Source of the DNA: Methanobacteriota archaeon
GTDB lineage: Archaea; Halobacteriota; Halobacteria; Halobacteriales; Halalkalicoccaceae
DNA length: 5,093 nt
Direction: 5' to 3'
NCBI GenBank assembly: GCA_022561895.1
Contig: JADFQH010000106.1
Coordinates: forward strand, 1 to 5,093
The first letter of the stretch is position 1, and each line of letters opens with the position of its first letter. This document shows, piece after piece, positions 1-5,093 of this stretch. The notes below the pieces were generated by a model. That model was not told the origin of the DNA, ran no database searches, and saw only the letters and a list, made by a program, of their open reading frames with translations. The position numbers and the translations under genes are program-made.

Positions 1-50
1 AGGTCGGTCAAAAAACAAGTGTTTAGTGGAACAGTGCAAGCGTACGTATC

Positions 51-111
51 GCGAACGGAGTGAGCGAGCGGTCGCGGCGAGAAACCGAATGGCGCGAGCC
101 GCGTTTTGTCG
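51..111. repeat. Dispersed GC-rich intergenic repeat, copy A
   Basis: This stretch closely matches 2238-2299 in the same orientation. The two share an identical 22-base core (60-81 and 2248-2269). They then share similar 3' parts, cgcgag(c/t)(c/t)gcgttttg-like, with a few substitutions and small indels. A shorter third relative of the first 16 bases is at 2317-2332. The copies flank the thermosome gene. GC-rich units built on gcgaacg/gtgagcgagcg are, from my general knowledge, common between haloarchaeal genes. The function is unknown. Confidence 0.65.
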
Positions 112-166
112 ACAGAACTCGCCGGTTTCTGACTGCTAACCCGCGGCTTAGTCGTCTGGTGATAGT

Positions 167-222
167 CCAGTTTTCACCCGAGCGAAGCCGCCGAAGGCGG
201 CTGAGTGTGGTGTGAAAGCTGG
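167..222 (-). terminator. Nested stem-loop just after the thermosome stop codon
   Basis: The outer arms 167-177 and 212-222 pair over 11 positions with one mismatch (position 171 against 218). An inner perfect 7-bp hairpin has arms 186-192 and 196-202 (agccgcc/ggcggct) around a 3-nt loop. The structure begins one base past the thermosome TAA, so it would lie in the 3' end of that mRNA and could serve termination, processing or protection. On the minus strand no clear T-run follows (the nearby run reads as A), so it is not a typical U-tract archaeal terminator. The structure is seen directly; the role is inferred. Confidence 0.4.
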
Positions 223-223
223 C

Positions 224-1897
224 TTACATCGCGCCGCCCATGCCACCCATACCGCCCATGCCACCCATGCCGCCGGGTGCGCCACCGGGTCCGCCTTCGT
301 CGTCGCCTTTGTCGGTCGAGAGATCACCAGCGGAGATGATGTCGTCGATCTTGAGCACGAGGTTCGCCGCCTCGGTCGCGCTCGTTAGCGCTTGCTCTTT
401 CGCGTGGGCTGGCTCGACGATACCGGCCTCGAACGTATCCTCGACATCTCCCGAGAAAACGTTCAGACCGGCGCGCTCGTCGCCTGATTCGTGGGCCGCC
501 CGCAGGTCAACGAGCGTATCAATGGAGTCGAGTCCGGCGTTTTCAGCGAGCACGCGGGGAACGAGTTCGAGTGCGTCCGCGAAGGCCTCGACGGCGAGCT
601 GTTCTCGGCCCGAAACGGAGTCGGCGTAGTCGCGCAGGCGCGAGGCGAGTTCGACTTCGATCGCACCGCCGCCTGACAGCACGCGCCCGTCCGAGACGGT
701 CTGGGCGACGACTTCCAGCGCGTCCGTAATGCCGCGTTCGAGCTCGTCCACGACGTGCTCGGTCGAGCCACGAAGCAGCAGCGTCACACCATGAGCGTCC
801 TCGCCGGTGACGTAGAACATGTCGTCGGTTTCGTCGCGGACGACGCTGCCCTCGCCGAGGTCAGTGGTTGAGACGCTGTCGAGATCGGAGACGACCGCGG
901 CGTCGAGCACCTCCTTCAGGAACTCGAGGTCCGACTTCTTGGCGCGTCGGACGGCCAGAATACCCTCTTTGGCGAGGTAGTGCTGGGCGAGGTCGTCGAT
1001 CCCCTTCTGGCAGAAGACGACGTTCGCGCCCGTCTCCGTGATCTGCTCGACCTTCTTTTTGAGCTGGGCTTCCTCCTGATCGAGGAACTGCTGGAGCTGG
1101 TCGGGACTGTCGATGCTCACATTAGTATCGGCGTTCGCCTCCTCGACCTCGATGGCCTCGTTCAGCAGGAGGACCTTGGCGTCCTCGACCTCGGTGGGCA
1201 TGTCGTCGTGAACCGGATCCTTGTCGACGATCGCGCCCTCGAGCAGTTCCGATTCGCTCGCGGAGCGCCCAGTTTGAGTCTCGATCTCGAGGAATTCGAG
1301 GTCGACGACGTTGTCGCCCTCGTCGGTCTCGACGGTGACCTGACTCACGGCGTCGACGATCAGCTGGGCGAGGTGCTCCTTGTTCAGCTCCGCGCCCTTG
1401 CCGGTCATCGAGGTTTCCGCGACCTTTTTCAGGAGTTCTTGGTCATCGGGGTCGACCTGCTCTGCGACGTTGTCGACCTCCTCTCGGGCCTGCTCGCTTG
1501 CCATATGAAAACCCTTGATGATCGCCGTCGGGTGGATGTCCTGCTCCAAAAGATCCTCCGCGTTCTTCAGGAGCTCGCCCGCGATTGCGACCGCAGTAGT
1601 CGTGCCGTCGCCCGCCTCGTCCTCCTGGGTCTCTGCGACCTCGATGATCATCTCCGCGGTCGGGTTGTCGATATCCATCTCCTTCAGGATGGTCACGCCG
1701 TCGTTCGTGATGGTGACGCTCCCCATCGAGTCGACGAGCATCTTGTCCATCCCTTTGGGTCCGAGCGTCGAACGAACGGACTGGGCAACCGCTCGCGCAG
1801 CCGAGATGTTGTAGTCCTGCGCGTTGCGATCCTGTACGCGCTGTGCGTCGTCCCCCATGATGATCATGGGCTGACCCTGCTGCATTCGCTGGCTCAT
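224..1897 (-). CDS. thsA: Thermosome subunit, group II chaperonin (probable alpha subunit)
   Basis: This is an ATP-driven cytosolic chaperonin subunit of 557 residues, the usual length, that assembles into double-ring folding chambers, probably with paralogous subunits. The N-terminal equatorial domain carries STLGPKGMDKML (43-54), TNDGVTIL (64-71) and the nucleotide-binding GDGTT (96-100). The intermediate segment has TSMTGKGAE (162-170). The apical domain, with the helical-protrusion region typical of group II chaperonins, covers roughly 210-370. The equatorial domain resumes at SDGRVLSGGGAIE (402-414) and ends near LKIDDIISAGD (515-525). The tail is acidic and then Gly/Met-rich, with four GGM units. 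I chose the ATG at 1895-1897, giving MSQRMQQGQP, the haloarchaeal start I recall; a TTG two codons upstream is in frame but less likely. A TATA box about 30 nt upstream fits a leaderless transcript. The gene is divergent from mcm. The family call is certain; the alpha assignment rests on recalled similarity to thsA. Confidence 0.97.
   Translation of the reverse strand: MSQRMQQGQPMIIMGDDAQRVQDRNAQDYNISAARAVAQSVRSTLGPKGMDKMLVDSMGSVTITNDGVTILKEMDIDNPTAEMIIEVAETQEDEAGDGTTTAVAIAGELLKNAEDLLEQDIHPTAIIKGFHMASEQAREEVDNVAEQVDPDDQELLKKVAETSMTGKGAELNKEHLAQLIVDAVSQVTVETDEGDNVVDLEFLEIETQTGRSASESELLEGAIVDKDPVHDDMPTEVEDAKVLLLNEAIEVEEANADTNVSIDSPDQLQQFLDQEEAQLKKKVEQITETGANVVFCQKGIDDLAQHYLAKEGILAVRRAKKSDLEFLKEVLDAAVVSDLDSVSTTDLGEGSVVRDETDDMFYVTGEDAHGVTLLLRGSTEHVVDELERGITDALEVVAQTVSDGRVLSGGGAIEVELASRLRDYADSVSGREQLAVEAFADALELVPRVLAENAGLDSIDTLVDLRAAHESGDERAGLNVFSGDVEDTFEAGIVEPAHAKEQALTSATEAANLVLKIDDIISAGDLSTDKGDDEGGPGGAPGGMGGMGGMGGMGGAM
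236..274 (-). repeat. GGM-coding tandem repeat at the thermosome C-terminus
   Basis: Four near-perfect 9-base units, GG(C/T)GG(C/T)ATG on the minus strand, encode GGMGGMGGMGGM near the end of the chaperonin. The units differ only at third codon positions. Flexible Gly/Met tails are typical of chaperonins and sit inside the ring cavity. Short units like these can gain or lose copies by slippage. Confidence 0.85.
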
Positions 1898-1924
1898 AGT
1901 CAATCGAACCGTTGTTTGTGGTTC

Positions 1925-1940
1925 TATATAAAAACTTCGG
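1925..1940 (-). promoter_or_regulatory. Thermosome promoter: TATA box with BRE-like element
   Basis: On the minus strand the sequence reads CCGAAG followed by TTTTTATATA (1925-1934). The AT-rich box is centred about 30 bases before the ATG at 1897, so transcription should start at or just before the start codon, giving a leaderless mRNA as is common in haloarchaea. The purine-rich CCGAAG directly upstream fits a TFB recognition element. Haloarchaeal chaperonin genes are known to be heat-inducible, but I identify no separate heat-shock operator here. Confidence 0.75.
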
Positions 1941-1969
1941 TTTTAGCAGGAGCCACAGATTTCGGTGAA

Positions 1970-2050
1970 CGGTTCAAAGCGGTCGAAGTGCCTGATTTCC
2001 GGCATATATCGATGTTTTCGTGTGGTGTGCTATCAGAGTTCTTTGAACCG
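1970..2050. repeat. Spaced 10-bp inverted repeat upstream of the thermosome promoter
   Basis: The arms cggttcaaag (1970-1979) and ctttgaaccg (2041-2050) are perfect reverse complements separated by 61 bases. The repeat lies about 35-125 bases upstream of the thermosome TATA box. It could be a pair of binding sites for a regulator, or chance. The spacing is too wide for a single dimer site. Only the repeat itself is seen. Confidence 0.4.
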
Positions 2051-2070
2051 AAGGTGAAGTGATTAGCAGC

Positions 2071-2080
2071 TATTTAAATA
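2071..2080 (+). promoter_or_regulatory. Possible second promoter, palindromic TATA-like box
   Basis: TATTTAAATA is a perfect palindrome in an otherwise GC-rich stretch. If used rightward, initiation about 25 bases on would fall near 2101-2103, exactly where the first of three hairpins begins. That would give either a roughly 290-nt structured leader for mcm or a separate small RNA. Because it is palindromic it could also fire leftward, but the thermosome has a closer TATA box. No strong purine BRE lies directly upstream, so confidence is low. Confidence 0.35.
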
Positions 2081-2103
2081 TGCGGGCGGTGGCTGTGGGC
2101 AGC

Positions 2104-2126
2104 GCGAGATCGCTTTGCGATCTCGC
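2104..2126. repeat. Perfect 10-bp hairpin, first of three
   Basis: The arms gcgagatcgc (2104-2113) and gcgatctcgc (2117-2126) pair perfectly around a TTT loop. It begins about 25 bases after the TATTTAAATA box. No T-run follows on either strand, and both flanking genes point away from it, so a gene-end terminator is unlikely. Confidence 0.7.
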
Positions 2127-2132
2127 TGGCGA

Positions 2133-2152
2133 ACGGGACGCACGCGTCCCGT
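2133..2152. repeat. Perfect 8-9-bp hairpin, second of three
   Basis: The arms acgggacg (2133-2140) and cgtcccgt (2145-2152) pair perfectly around a cacg loop; the base pair 2141/2144 could extend the stem. It lies 6 bases after hairpin one. Confidence 0.7.
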
Positions 2153-2158
2153 GCGCGG

Positions 2159-2196
2159 TGCGACCGCGGCCGCCGGATGTGGCGGCCGCGTTCGCA
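2159..2196. repeat. 16-bp hairpin with one mismatch, third of three
   Basis: The arms 2159-2174 and 2181-2196 pair at 15 of 16 positions around the loop ggatgt. The inner 10 bp (cgcggccgcc with ggcggccgcg) and the outer 5 bp (tgcga with tcgca) are perfect, and the only mismatch is 2164/2191. This is the strongest predicted structure in the window. Confidence 0.75.
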
Positions 2197-2237
2197 GGGC
2201 GGGGAAGGGCAGGTTGACCCAAGAGTACCCACCGCGA

Positions 2238-2299
2238 GCGAACGCATGTGAGCGAGCGGTCGCGGCGAGCAACCGTAGGGCGCGAGCTGCGTTTTGGTG
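2238..2299. repeat. Dispersed GC-rich intergenic repeat, copy B
   Basis: This matches 51-111 in the same orientation, with an identical 22-base core at 2248-2269. The end of the unit can form a small 6-bp hairpin, agctgc (2285-2290) with gcagct (2299-2304). It lies 90-150 bases before the mcm start codon, so it sits between the hairpin cluster and the likely mcm promoter. Confidence 0.65.
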
Positions 2300-2302
2300 C
2301 AG

Positions 2303-2346
2303 CTTTTACCAGCGAAGCGAACGAAGTGAGCGGAGCGCAGTAAAAG
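2303..2346. repeat. Inverted repeat enclosing a third short repeat copy
   Basis: The arms cttttac (2303-2309) and gtaaaag (2340-2346) are perfect complements. They enclose a 30-base purine-rich loop whose positions 2317-2332 match 15 of 16 bases of 51-66 in copy A. The arrangement suggests another variant of the same intergenic repeat family directly before the mcm promoter region. Confidence 0.5.
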
Positions 2347-2353
2347 GTGCGTG

Positions 2354-2365
2354 CGAAGCTTCATA
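2354..2365 (+). promoter_or_regulatory. Candidate mcm promoter, BRE-like CGAAG and TTCATA
   Basis: CGAAG (2354-2358) is followed by a weak TATA-like TTCATA (2360-2365) centred about 29 bases before the mcm ATG. The layout parallels the thermosome promoter and would give a leaderless or nearly leaderless mRNA. The box is a poor match, so the TATA-like site at 2071-2080 is a real alternative. An AAGGA (2383-2387) sits only 4 bases before the ATG, too close for a convincing ribosome-binding site. Confidence 0.35.
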
Positions 2366-2391
2366 CCCGATGACCGGCTACAAAGGATAGC

Positions 2392-4929
2392 ATGGCCAGT
2401 GCGGAAAATCAGGAGCTCGTCGCCCGCTTCGAGGAGTTCTATCGGACCTACTACCACGAGGAGATCGGCGAACTCGCACAGCATTATCCGAACGAACAGC
2501 GCTCTCTCTATCTCGACTGGGCCGACCTGAACCGTTTCGACCCCGACATCGCGGATGACTTTCGCAACCAGCCCGAGCAGATGCAGCCCTACGCCGAGGA
2601 AGCTCTCAGATTATATGATCTACCGGTCGACGTGAGCCTCGGACAGGCCCACGTCCGGATCACGAACCTCCCTGGCGCGACCGATATCCGAGACATTCGC
2701 TCGAAGAACGTCAACACCCTCGTTGGGGTGCGCGGGATCGTCCGCAAAGCGACTGATGTGCGGCCCAAAATTCAGCAAGCGGCCTTCGAGTGCCAGCGCT
2801 GTGGCACGCTGACGAGAATCCCCCAGACCGGCGGCGACTTTCAGGAGCCACACCAGTGTCAGGGCTGTGAACGCCAAGGGCCGTTTCGAATCAACTTCGA
2901 CCAATCGGAGTTCATCGACGCCCAGAAGCTTCGAGTACAGGAATCCCCCGAGGGACTCCGGGGTGGCGAAACCCCCCAGAGTCTCGATATACATATCGAG
3001 GACGATATTACAGGGAGGGTGACCGCCGGAGATCACGTCGGCATAACGGGAGTGCTCCATCTCGAACAGCAGGGGTCGAACCAGGAGAAATCCACCATGT
3101 TCGACATCTACATGGACGGCCATTCGGTGGAACTCGAAGAAGAGCAGTTCGAGGACATGGATATCACCGACGAGGACAAACAGGCCATCGTCGAGCTTTC
3201 TTCCGATCCCGAAATTTATGAACGGATGGTCGACAGCCTCGCGCCCTCGATCTACGGCCACCGAGAGGCCAAGCTCGCGATGACTCTACAACTGTTTTCG
3301 GGTGTCACGAAACACCTTCCCGATGGTTCGCGCACCCGTGGCGACCTTCATATGCTGTTGATTGGGGACCCCGGTACAGGGAAGTCCCAACTCCTTCAGT
3401 ACATTCGGAATATCGCACCCCGTTCGGTGTATACCTCCGGGAAGGGGAGCAGTGCGGCAGGCCTTACGGCCAGTGCCGTTCGTGATGAGTTCGGCGAGGG
3501 CCAACAGTGGACCTTAGAAGCAGGCGCGCTCGTGCTGGCCGACCGAGGGATTGCCGCGGTCGACGAACTGGATAAAATGCGGTGTGTCACCGGGGATACA
3601 CTGGTTCATACTGGTGATGGAATCAGACCGATCCGAGAACTTGCACACGAAGTGATCGCTGACGGATCGGTCGAAGAGCTCGAAAACGGTCGGACGATTC
3701 GGGGCGTCGACACGGACGTTTGGACCATGGCCGAGGACGGAAACGTCCTCAAACGCGACGTACTCGCGATTCACGAGTACGACTCTCCGGATGAGCTTCA
3801 AGAGATCGAACTGGAAAGTGGAGAACAGCTAACGACGACGGCAGATCACCCGTTTTTCGTCTTAGAAAAGGGCAAACGAAAGGAGCGCAAAGCCCAGCAC
3901 CTCAGTGAGGGCGACTGGGTGTACGTTCCCAGTACGATCCCGACAGCAATCGCAGATGGTGGAGTCAGCGTGCTGCAGACTGGCGACACAGAACCGAAAG
4001 GCAACCACACGACTGCCGCTCACGGTGCGATTTTGGGCTATATCGCTGGCGACGGAAACATATTCTACAACCGAGGGGGTGGAAGCTACGGATTCCGCTT
4101 TACGAATGCCGAAGAAGAGCTCCTGAGCCATTTCGAGCGAGTTTGCAAGAGAGCGTTCGGTAAGCAAGCGGTCCGTCATCCGAGCGAACAGCGTAACGAT
4201 GGCGTCGAAACAGTGCGCGTTCACGGAAAACAGTACGTCGACGAACTTCTCGACTCGGGTGCGAATCTCGAAACCTACGATGGAAAGCGACTCCCCAATG
4301 CGGTGACTAATGGATCCCGAGAAGCGAAAGCCGCGTTCGTCCGCGCGCTCGCGGATTCGGAAGCCTCGATCGATAAGCGGGCCGTCAAGATTTATTCTTC
4401 GAGCTACGAACTACTTCTCGGGACGAAGATGCTCCTGCTTGAGTTCGGGATCTGTGCGCAAATTCAGACGAGAAAGCGCGATAACAAGCGTGACGTATTT
4501 GTTCTGGCGATCACGTCCCATCGGTCGCTCGAAGCGTTCTGTCGACAGATCGGATTCACGCTCGACCGAAAGCAGCGCGCGCTAGAACACGCCAGTGAGC
4601 GCACGACCGGTACTCGAACCGTCATCGACGTGTTGCCCGAGTGTGGTGAGCTGTTCGAACAGGCACGGGGCGCTCTCCGACTCCACCAATCCGAGTGCGG
4701 TCTCGACCACGATTCGACCTACTGCAACTTCGAAAACGGCGACGCAAACGCGTCGATACGGCTCTCAAAATCGATACTCGACCGCAAACAAGCATTACGA
4801 GGAACTCGCGTCGGAGACCAGTTGGGGTCAACTTTCCGAACTCCGCGAACGATACCACGTCCCACAACGAGAACTAGCCGAAGGGATGGCGCTTTCTCAA
4901 CAGCAGCTGTCCACCCGATGGGGAACTGA
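2392..4929 (+). CDS. mcm: MCM replicative helicase, N-terminal half, with intein; frame broken near 4790
   Basis: This is the hexameric 3'-5' helicase that unwinds DNA at archaeal forks. The ATG at 2392 gives MASAENQELV. Residues 1-110 fit the MCM N-terminal A domain. A zinc-binding site CX2C-X18-CX2C uses Cys134, Cys137, Cys156 and Cys159, and the OB-fold region extends to about 250. The AAA+ domain starts near 272 with Walker A GDPGTGKS (325-332, Lys331) and Walker B ending DELDKM (391-396, Asp391 and Glu392). Directly after Arg397 an intein begins at Cys398. Sensor 1, the arginine finger and the C-terminal winged helix lie beyond the intein, outside the window. Residues to about 800 are coherent; 801-845 (ALRGTR to the TGA at 4927-4929) look like out-of-frame reading, and the real protein continues in the +1 frame from about 4793. 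As written, the product is a truncated, probably non-functional MCM-intein precursor. Family call certain; cause of the break unknown. Confidence 0.93.
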   Translation: MASAENQELVARFEEFYRTYYHEEIGELAQHYPNEQRSLYLDWADLNRFDPDIADDFRNQPEQMQPYAEEALRLYDLPVDVSLGQAHVRITNLPGATDIRDIRSKNVNTLVGVRGIVRKATDVRPKIQQAAFECQRCGTLTRIPQTGGDFQEPHQCQGCERQGPFRINFDQSEFIDAQKLRVQESPEGLRGGETPQSLDIHIEDDITGRVTAGDHVGITGVLHLEQQGSNQEKSTMFDIYMDGHSVELEEEQFEDMDITDEDKQAIVELSSDPEIYERMVDSLAPSIYGHREAKLAMTLQLFSGVTKHLPDGSRTRGDLHMLLIGDPGTGKSQLLQYIRNIAPRSVYTSGKGSSAAGLTASAVRDEFGEGQQWTLEAGALVLADRGIAAVDELDKMRCVTGDTLVHTGDGIRPIRELAHEVIADGSVEELENGRTIRGVDTDVWTMAEDGNVLKRDVLAIHEYDSPDELQEIELESGEQLTTTADHPFFVLEKGKRKERKAQHLSEGDWVYVPSTIPTAIADGGVSVLQTGDTEPKGNHTTAAHGAILGYIAGDGNIFYNRGGGSYGFRFTNAEEELLSHFERVCKRAFGKQAVRHPSEQRNDGVETVRVHGKQYVDELLDSGANLETYDGKRLPNAVTNGSREAKAAFVRALADSEASIDKRAVKIYSSSYELLLGTKMLLLEFGICAQIQTRKRDNKRDVFVLAITSHRSLEAFCRQIGFTLDRKQRALEHASERTTGTRTVIDVLPECGELFEQARGALRLHQSECGLDHDSTYCNFENGDANASIRLSKSILDRKQALRGTRVGDQLGSTFRTPRTIPRPTTRTSRRDGAFSTAAVHPMGN

Positions 4930-5093
4930 TATCGATCTCCGAGAACGAGTTCGCCATCGGCTTCGAGATCTGCTCGAAACACCGTCTTCAGTCGATCTCG
5001 ATCCGCTTCGAAGCCTGATCAAGGGTGATGTAAAGTGGCGTCGCGTCGCGTCAGTTGACTCGATTGACGCGCGAGAACATACGGATACCAGAG
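3583..5093 (+). other. MCM intein with LAGLIDADG homing endonuclease (3' end outside window)
   Basis: A self-splicing protein insert begins at Cys398 of the mcm product. Block A is CVTGDTLVHTGDG (398-410) with the nucleophilic cysteine. Block B is TTTADHPFFV (481-490) with the TxxH residues Thr483 and His486. The endonuclease has a first LAGLIDADG motif, LGYIAGDG (548-555, Asp554), and a second, degenerate one, VRALADSEASI (650-660, likely acid Glu657). Further intein-like sequence, QSECGLDHDSTYCNFENGD (766-784), follows. After the frame break the +1 frame gives an Arg-rich, helix-turn-helix-like stretch and then LIKGDVKWRRV, which I recognise as typical of the approach to the C-terminal splicing domain. 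Blocks F and G and the C-extein junction lie past the window end. Insertion beside Walker B places it in a codon stretch under extreme conservation, as expected for a homing target. Confidence 0.93.
4793..5093 (+). pseudogene. mcm: Frameshifted continuation of the MCM intein (+1 frame, partial)
   Basis: The frame starting at CAT 4793 is open to the window end (100 codons). It reads HYEELASETSWGQLSELRER, then YHVPQRELAEGMALSQQQLS, and ends in DVKWRRVASVDSIDAREHTD. The YHVPQRELAEG...SQQQLSTRWG portion resembles a helix-turn-helix, and the KGDVKWRRV stretch is typical of the region before intein block F. It has no start of its own at 4793. The first in-frame ATG is at 4886, inside sequence that already looks like intein, so this is better read as the same protein in a shifted frame than as a separate gene. 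Joining ...SILDRKQ (ending 4791) to HYEELAS by skipping base 4792 gives a smooth protein. It is annotated as a broken part because the frames do not connect in the sequence as given. Confidence 0.8.

Larger units (their letters stand above)
1..223. other. Noncoding flank downstream of the thermosome gene
   Basis: No open frame here looks like a real protein. The segment holds a GC-rich repeat copy at 51-111 and a long stem-loop at 167-222 beside the thermosome stop codon. Weak complementarity (80-87 with 123-130, agaaaccg/cggtttct) joins the repeat to the sequence after it. The first 50 bases show nothing I can identify. A gene may lie to the left of the window, but nothing in these bases shows it. 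Confidence 0.6.
1898..2391. other. Structured 494-bp divergent intergenic region
   Basis: This region separates the start codons of the thermosome (leftward) and mcm (rightward). The left half (1898-2080) is relatively AT-rich and holds the thermosome TATA box, a 10-bp inverted repeat with a 61-nt gap and a second TATA-like palindrome. The right half (2101-2346) is very GC-rich and contains three consecutive hairpins, one copy of the flanking repeat and a further stem-loop. Short open frames cross it, but their translations are Arg/Ala-rich readings of the repeats and do not look like proteins. Confidence 0.7.

Noticed and set aside
980..2062. 360-codon plus-strand open frame opposite the thermosome gene
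   Set aside because: It runs antisense over a certain chaperonin gene. Its Leu/Asp/Val-rich translation matches no fold I recognise. Long antisense frames are expected in GC-rich haloarchaeal DNA.
2101..2196. CRISPR array or tRNA gene in the hairpin cluster
   Set aside because: The three stems differ in sequence and spacing, so they are not direct repeats. No cloverleaf or T-loop GTTCRANNC arrangement is present.
2115..2390. 91-codon plus-strand frame ending one base before the mcm ATG
   Set aside because: The translation is Arg/Ala/Gly-rich and simply reads through the hairpins and intergenic repeats, so it is probably not a protein.
2620..3261. 213-codon minus-strand open frame opposite mcm
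   Set aside because: It is a shadow of the MCM N-terminal coding sequence, with no promoter or recognisable domain.
4695..4877. Third reading frame (R-K-R-R-R-K-R-V rich) as the true intein path between the two frames
   Set aside because: It does not read like intein. The mcm frame through NFENGDANASIRLSKSILDR is more convincing up to 4791, so a single shift is enough.
4886..5093. Naturally split intein, with a separate C-terminal gene starting at ATG 4886
   Set aside because: Intein-like sequence in that frame already begins near 4793, well before the ATG, and there is no promoter or intergenic gap. A one-base shift is simpler, though not excluded.

Overview
The window looks like chromosomal DNA from a halophilic archaeon (class Halobacteria). 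Both proteins are rich in Asp and Glu, the DNA is GC-rich, the thermosome has the Gly-Gly-Met tail seen in haloarchaeal subunits, and its promoter resembles a leaderless archaeal one (TATA box about 25-30 nt before the ATG). I do not assign a genus.

Layout. Positions 1-223 are the noncoding 3' flank of the thermosome gene: one copy of a dispersed GC-rich repeat (51-111) and a long nested stem-loop (167-222) next to the thermosome stop. Positions 224-1897 (minus strand) hold a complete group II chaperonin (thermosome) subunit, best matching thsA. Positions 1898-2391 are a 494-bp intergenic region between divergent genes, with the thermosome promoter, a spaced inverted repeat, a second TATA-like box (2071-2080), three strong hairpins in a row (2104-2196), a second copy of the flanking repeat (2238-2299) and a third short copy inside a stem-loop (2303-2346). 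From 2392 to the window end (plus strand) lies mcm, the replicative helicase, interrupted by an intein directly after Walker B and running off the window.

The main oddity is in the intein. The frame opened at 2392 encodes the MCM N-terminal half, the intein N-terminal splicing blocks and a two-motif LAGLIDADG endonuclease. Around 4771-4792 the plausible protein moves to the +1 frame. That frame continues to the window end with intein-like sequence, while the original frame ends in unrelated residues and a TGA at 4927-4929. One extra base (or two missing) explains this. Without correction the product would lack the C-terminal splicing blocks and the rest of the AAA+ domain of a gene that is normally essential, so this is either a sequence error or a biologically striking lesion or recoding event.

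The two genes have unrelated jobs (protein folding and DNA unwinding) and share only the divergent intergenic region. I see no new multi-gene system. The points worth attention are the intein frame break and the highly structured intergenic DNA.
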